From Desulfobacula sp. (GTDB lineage: Bacteria; Desulfobacterota; Desulfobacteria; Desulfobacterales; Desulfobacteraceae), in NCBI GenBank assembly GCA_012031875.1, contig JAAUSZ010000014.1, positions 1 to 39,307 on the forward strand: 39,307 nucleotides of DNA, given 5' to 3'. A model generated the notes under the pieces. The model was given only the letters and a program-made list of their open reading frames with translations. It searched no databases and was not told the DNA's origin. Positions 35,409-39,307 of the stretch are shown here, in pieces. The position numbers and the translations under genes are program-made. Within the stretch, counting starts at the first letter, position 1. Each line of letters starts with the position of its first letter.

Positions 35409-36952
35409 AAGGTTTGAATCCTGCGGTCCAGGCTGTTATCCTGGCCCTTGCCTTTGTGGGGGCCTATTATGTGCCCTTCAGTTCCCTTTATCATACCTGG
35501 ATGACCAATGACGATTATTCCTACGGCCTGCTCATCCCCCTGATCTCCCTTTATTTTTTGTGGGAAAAGAAAAAGAGTCTGATGGCCGTCCCCATCCGGC
35601 CTTACTGGCCGGCCCTGCCGGTGCTGATCCTGTTTGTGATGGTCTCCATCTACGGCATCCTGGGGTCCAGCGGCCATATATCAAGACCGGCTCTGCCGGT
35701 TCTGATTGTTTTATTTGCCCTGTTCTGCTTTGGGTGGAATCTGTTTAAGAAAGCGGCTCTTCCCCTGTGCTTCCTGGTATTCATGATTCCATTGCCGACA
35801 GTTCTGGACAGGACCATCGGCGTTTACCTGAAAAGCATCTCGTCTGAACTGGGCGGGCTTTTTTTGAGAATTCTGGGCTATTCGGTTCATGTCAGCGGCA
35901 ATGTGATCGATCTCGGCGTGACCCAGCTTCAGGTGGTGGATGCATGCAGCGGGCTCAGGTTCTTATTTCCCCTGGTTGCCCTGGGTGTGGTGTACGGTTA
36001 TTTTTTTGAGCGGGTTTTGTGGAAACGGGTGGCCTGTGTTCTGATCACCGTACCCATTGCCATCCTGACCAATGTCCTGAGAATCGGGATTGCGGGCATC
36101 CTGACCTATAATTTCGGTTCCGGCATGGCTGAAGGCTTTTTCCACGATTTCCAGGGCTGGGCCATTTTCATGGCCTCCCTGGTTTTTCTCTTCATTTTCA
36201 GCTTGTTTTTGCGTCTTTTTTCAGCCAAGCCAAAGGATTTCCGGAAAGAGTCGGGCTTTTCAGGACTGGGCATAAAGAATAAAAACAATACCCTTGCGTT
36301 TGGTGTGTCAATGCTCCTTCTACTGGCTGTGGCCGTACTGACCTTTAATACAAAGGCCCTGCCGCCGGTGAAGATCAAAGGCGGCGTGGAAAGTTTTCCC
36401 GTCGCCTTCAGCGGATGGACCGGTAAATCAAGCCTGGTGAGCCCTGAAATCATCGAAGCATCCGGGGCTGAAGAATCATTTAATGCCGTATATCAGGATA
36501 ATGCCGGGCAGGCCATTTCCCTTTATATGGGATACCGGAGTACGGCCTTTCTGGAGAATGAGAATTTTTTTCACAGCCCCACGGTCTGCCTGCCGTCTTC
36601 GGGCTGGAAAACCATCAGCAATTCCAAATATATCATTAACGCCGTACCCGTGTTCGGCAGCCTGGCGGTAACGGAAATGGTGATGGAATCCATGGGCGAA
36701 AAACAACTGGTGTATTTCTGGTTCCAGACCAAGGACAAGGCCACCCATGACAAGAACATCAACCGGTTCCACCTGGCTTTGCATGCCATTCAAAAAGACA
36801 ATACCCATGATCTTTTCATCCGGCCCATTACCATGATTGGAAAACAGGAGTCCATTGAAATTGCAAGACAGCGGATGGATGGATTTGTAAGAGAAATGAT
36901 GGCCACCCTGGACACCTTTTTAAAGGAAAACCAGTTCGAGGAACCGGGTTAA
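35405..36952 (+). CDS. xrtD: Exosortase fused to EpsI domain (XrtD-like, VPLPA-CTERM type)
   Basis: A 515-aa membrane protein. The exosortase domain (~1-275) has about eight helices, the family loop NDDYSYGLLIPLISLYFLWE, and all three active-site residues: Cys181 (VVDACSGLRFLFPL), Arg226 (LTNVLRIG) and His247 (GFFHDFQGW). The C-terminal ~200 residues are an EpsI domain (SFPVAFSGWTGKSSLVSPEI, ISLYMGYRSTAFLENENFFH, SPTVCLPSSGW), which in many systems is fused to or encoded beside the exosortase. The fused form fits the VPLPA-CTERM-specific class described in Desulfobacterota, and VPLPS/VPVPA tails occur in this window. The subclass name is inferred. The gene is intact. Confidence 0.92.
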   Translation: MKGLNPAVQAVILALAFVGAYYVPFSSLYHTWMTNDDYSYGLLIPLISLYFLWEKKKSLMAVPIRPYWPALPVLILFVMVSIYGILGSSGHISRPALPVLIVLFALFCFGWNLFKKAALPLCFLVFMIPLPTVLDRTIGVYLKSISSELGGLFLRILGYSVHVSGNVIDLGVTQLQVVDACSGLRFLFPLVALGVVYGYFFERVLWKRVACVLITVPIAILTNVLRIGIAGILTYNFGSGMAEGFFHDFQGWAIFMASLVFLFIFSLFLRLFSAKPKDFRKESGFSGLGIKNKNNTLAFGVSMLLLLAVAVLTFNTKALPPVKIKGGVESFPVAFSGWTGKSSLVSPEIIEASGAEESFNAVYQDNAGQAISLYMGYRSTAFLENENFFHSPTVCLPSSGWKTISNSKYIINAVPVFGSLAVTEMVMESMGEKQLVYFWFQTKDKATHDKNINRFHLALHAIQKDNTHDLFIRPITMIGKQESIEIARQRMDGFVREMMATLDTFLKENQFEEPG

Positions 36953-36971
36953 CGTCTGAAAAGAAATAACC

Positions 36972-38612
36972 ATGCAACTGTTTACGGTTTTCATTCTTTC
37001 TTTGTTTCTGACCCTTGCCCTGGTGCCGGTATTCCGGCGCCTGGCCTTCAGGATGAATATCGTGGATGTGCCGGACGAGCGAAAGGTCCATGTGCTTCCC
37101 ATGCCCAAGACCGGGGGGATTTCCATGGCCGTGGGCGCCTTTATTCCCTTTTTCCTCTGGGTTCCCAAAGATGATTTTGTCAGTGCGGTTTTCATCGGGT
37201 CCATGATTATTGTCTTTTCCGGACTGGCCGACGATATCCGGCCCCTGGCGTCCTGGCAGAAGCTGCTTCCCCAGGTTGCGGCGGCCCTTCTGGTCATTTT
37301 CTGGGGAGGGGTCAGGATACGGTATACCGGCCTTTACGGAGTTGAGGAGACGGCTTTGCCGGAAGCGGTTTCCGTTGTTCTGACGCTTTTTGTCATCATC
37401 GGCGTGACCAATGCCATCAATCTTTCCGACGGCCTGGACGGGCTGGCCGGGGGGATTTCCATGCTCAGCTTTGTGATGATGGCCTTCCTGGCCTTCCAGT
37501 GCGAAACCATGTCCGTGGCCCTGGTGTCCATTGCCATGGTGGGCGCCATTGCCGGGTTTCTGCGGTTTAACACCCATCCGGCGGTCCTGTTCATGGGGGA
37601 TGCCGGAAGCCAGCTTCTGGGGTTTCTGGCCGTGGTCTTTGCCCTGGTCCTGACCCAGGGCAACACCCCCTATTCCAGGGTATTGTCCCTGACCCTCATC
37701 GGTTTTCCCATCCTGGACACCCTCATGGTGATGGTGGAGCGCATGGCCAAGGGCCGCTCCCCCTTTAAGGCCGATAAAAACCATTTTCACCACCGGCTGC
37801 TCCGGCTGGGGTTTTCCCATGCCGAAGCCGTGCTGATCATCTATCTTCTCCAGGCCTGTTTTCTGTCCCTGGCCTTTATCTTCCGGTTTTACGAGGGCTG
37901 GGTCCATGTCCTGATCTTCGGGTTTTTCTCGGTCACCATTCTTTCCCTGTTCTTCTATGCCCATCAAACCGGGTGGCGGGTGACCCCGGACCCCGGGGCC
38001 CTGTCGGTCCGGAAAAAATGGGTCAAGGCTGTAAAAGACCGTAAAATTTTTATCCGGACCTGTTTTGGTGCAGCCAGATACGGCCTGCCGGTCCTTTTGG
38101 CGGCCCAGTGCGCCATTCCTGAATCCATTCCCAGGTCCATGGCTGCTGCGGCCCTGGTGCCGGCCGGCCTGCTGGGGTTCCTGCCCCTTATCCCCCAGCG
38201 GTTTCAGAAGGCCGTGCTCAGATCGGTCATCTGCCTGATGATCCCCCTGATTCTGTATCTGACGGAGATGAACCCGGGACCCTGGTTCACCCGGAATTTT
38301 TACCACCTGAATATCCTGGCCCATGTGGGACTGGTGATATCGGTGCTGCTGACCATGAGGCTGACCCGGCGGCGGAAGGGCTTCAAGCTGACCACCATGG
38401 ACATCCTGGTCTTCATCGTGATCCTGGTCTTTCCCAATCTGCCGACCACTCATTTTGAGGCCTTTGGGGCCGGGGCCGCTTTGGCCAGGGCCCTGGTTCT
38501 TTTCTTCAGCTTTGATGTGCTCCTCGGAGAATTCAGGGAGGAAACGGGGTTCATGGCCCGGTCCTGCATGGCGGTCCTGTCGGTGTTCATCCTCAGGGGT
38601 TTTTTCGGATAA
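36972..38612 (+). CDS. WecA/MraY-family polyprenyl-phosphate sugar-1-phosphate transferase with long C-terminal extension
   Basis: This enzyme class starts lipid-linked glycans by moving a sugar-1-phosphate to undecaprenyl phosphate. Motifs: DVPDERKVHVLPMPKTGGIS (~32-51), FSGLADDIRPLASWQKLLPQ, NAINLSDGLDGLAGGISML (~147-165, catalytic Asp), FMGDAGSQLLGFLA (~207-220) and KNHFHHRLLRLGFSHAEA (~269). The family core ends near residue 330. The remaining ~200 residues add several more hydrophobic helices (PVLLAAQCAIPESIPRSMAA, FKLTTMDILVFIVILVFPNL) and make the protein 546 aa against a usual ~350. It follows the exosortase by 19 bases. Confidence 0.92.
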   Translation: MQLFTVFILSLFLTLALVPVFRRLAFRMNIVDVPDERKVHVLPMPKTGGISMAVGAFIPFFLWVPKDDFVSAVFIGSMIIVFSGLADDIRPLASWQKLLPQVAAALLVIFWGGVRIRYTGLYGVEETALPEAVSVVLTLFVIIGVTNAINLSDGLDGLAGGISMLSFVMMAFLAFQCETMSVALVSIAMVGAIAGFLRFNTHPAVLFMGDAGSQLLGFLAVVFALVLTQGNTPYSRVLSLTLIGFPILDTLMVMVERMAKGRSPFKADKNHFHHRLLRLGFSHAEAVLIIYLLQACFLSLAFIFRFYEGWVHVLIFGFFSVTILSLFFYAHQTGWRVTPDPGALSVRKKWVKAVKDRKIFIRTCFGAARYGLPVLLAAQCAIPESIPRSMAAAALVPAGLLGFLPLIPQRFQKAVLRSVICLMIPLILYLTEMNPGPWFTRNFYHLNILAHVGLVISVLLTMRLTRRRKGFKLTTMDILVFIVILVFPNLPTTHFEAFGAGAALARALVLFFSFDVLLGEFREETGFMARSCMAVLSVFILRGFFG

Positions 38613-38649
38613 AACAATAAACAGACAAGAATAAAAAAAGGAGTCCTGT

Positions 38650-39307
38650 ATGAATAAACGGATGAATCTGTCATCTATTGCCCTGTTCCTGGTTTGCCTG
38701 ATGGTCCTGGGATGCGGCAGCCCGGAAGATAAAAAAAAGGCTTTTGTGGCCAAGGGCAAGACCCTGTTTGAACAGGGGGATTTTGTCAAGGCCAAGCTGG
38801 AGTTTAAAAACGCCATCCAGATCGATCCTGAATTTGCCGAGGCCTATTTCATGCTGGGCCAGACGGCCCTGAAGGAAGAAGATTTCCAGGCCGCCTACCA
38901 GATGCTGAATAAGACCGTGGCCCTGGACCCGGAAAACCTGGCGGCCCGGGTTGACCTGGGCCGGCTTTTTCTGAGCGCCAGAGCCGGGGACAAGGCCGAA
39001 GAACAGGCCGCCTATGTTCTGGCCAAGGACCCGAAAAACGTGAAGGCCCGGCTGCTCATGACCTCGGTCTATTTTTTAAACAAGGCCCTGGACCAGGCGA
39101 GGCCCTGTTGCAGGAACTGCTGGCGGAAAAGGAAACCCTGCCTGAAATCTATCTGATGATGGCCTCTCTGTCCGAGCAGAAAAAAGATCCGGCCGGGCCA
39201 GACAATACCTGGAAACCGGCCTGGAAAAAAACCCGGACCACCGTTCCCCTGTTGATGGGCCTGGCCCAGTCTGCGGCCAGAGAGAAAAACGATGATAAGG
39301 CGGAAGG
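38650..39307 (+). CDS. TPR lipoprotein, PrsT-like, 3'-partial with about three frameshifts
   Basis: An exported lipoprotein: signal SSIALFLVCLMVLGCGSPED with lipobox VLGC and cleavage before Cys. TPR units follow: VAKGKTLFEQGDFVKAKLEF, AEAYFMLGQTALKEEDFQAA, AARVDLGRLFLSARAGDKAE, NVKARLLMTSVYFLNKALDQ. The track ORF breaks near 39100, where one G is missing (DQAEALLQELLAEKETLPEI), again near 39195 (DPAGARQYLETGLEKNPDHR) and near 39245 (LLMGLAQSAAREKNDDKAE). The gene runs off the window. Large TPR lipoproteins of this kind (PrsT) are a fixed part of EPS-linked exosortase loci, which fits its place after the exosortase and WecA-like genes. AAGGAG lies 6 bases upstream of ATG 38650. Confidence 0.87.

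Noticed and set aside
36828-38816. 662-aa minus-strand ORF
   Set aside because: It lies antisense to the exosortase end and the whole WecA-like gene, and its sequence (Gly/Gln/His/Asp-rich, no motifs) is a typical shadow of a G+C-rich membrane-protein gene.

Overview
The window looks like the chromosome of a Gram-negative, probably sulfate-reducing Desulfobacterota bacterium (Desulfobacteraceae/Desulfosarcinaceae-like). The grounds are a type II secretion locus with a secretin, VPLPA/PEP-CTERM cargo proteins, an exosortase fused to EpsI, and a large exopolysaccharide/O-antigen cluster. The taxon is inferred from gene style only; no 16S or other marker is present.

Layout. (1) 1-6968: type II secretion genes gspM (partial)-N-C-D-E, then a YidD-like protein with an export-type leader and a TPR membrane protein. 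(2) 7051-9112, minus strand: a PEP-CTERM-like protein and gspF, which is cut off from the rest of the gsp operon and inverted. (3) 9239-13492: a sortase island with a two-in-one CTERM protein behind a near-consensus promoter, an unusual exosortase-family protein with a C-terminal zinc-finger-like motif, and a subtilisin-like protease that has its own CTERM-like tail. Three copies of a ~70-110 bp repeat, two of them carrying a terminator hairpin, punctuate this region. (4) 13629-16832: a VapBC toxin-antitoxin pair, a bifunctional ATP sulfurylase/APS kinase, and a RelE-type toxin-antitoxin pair. (5) 16959-34358: polysaccharide genes, namely a YdcF-like protein, gmd and fcl (GDP-fucose), a beta-helix protein, a Wzx-type flippase, a Wzy-like polymerase, several GT4 glycosyltransferases, two hexapeptide acyltransferases, a methyltransferase and a sulfotransferase. 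(6) 34360-39307: a radical SAM protein, an exosortase/EpsI fusion (XrtD-like), a WecA-like initiating phosphoglycosyltransferase, and the start of a TPR lipoprotein resembling PrsT.

How they may work together (inference): the WecA-like enzyme starts a lipid-linked glycan, glycosyltransferases extend it with GDP-fucose among the donors, and acyl, methyl and sulfo groups decorate it. PAPS for sulfation could come from the Sat-CysC fusion. Wzx and Wzy export and polymerise the glycan. Exosortases then process CTERM-tagged cargo, as in other EPS-linked exosortase systems. The type II machinery handles protein export across the outer membrane.

A caution applies throughout. About twenty single-base indels, mostly shortened homopolymers, interrupt conserved genes, while the missing motifs continue perfectly in another frame. 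I read these as sequence errors, not decay, and annotate the affected genes as single composite CDSs.
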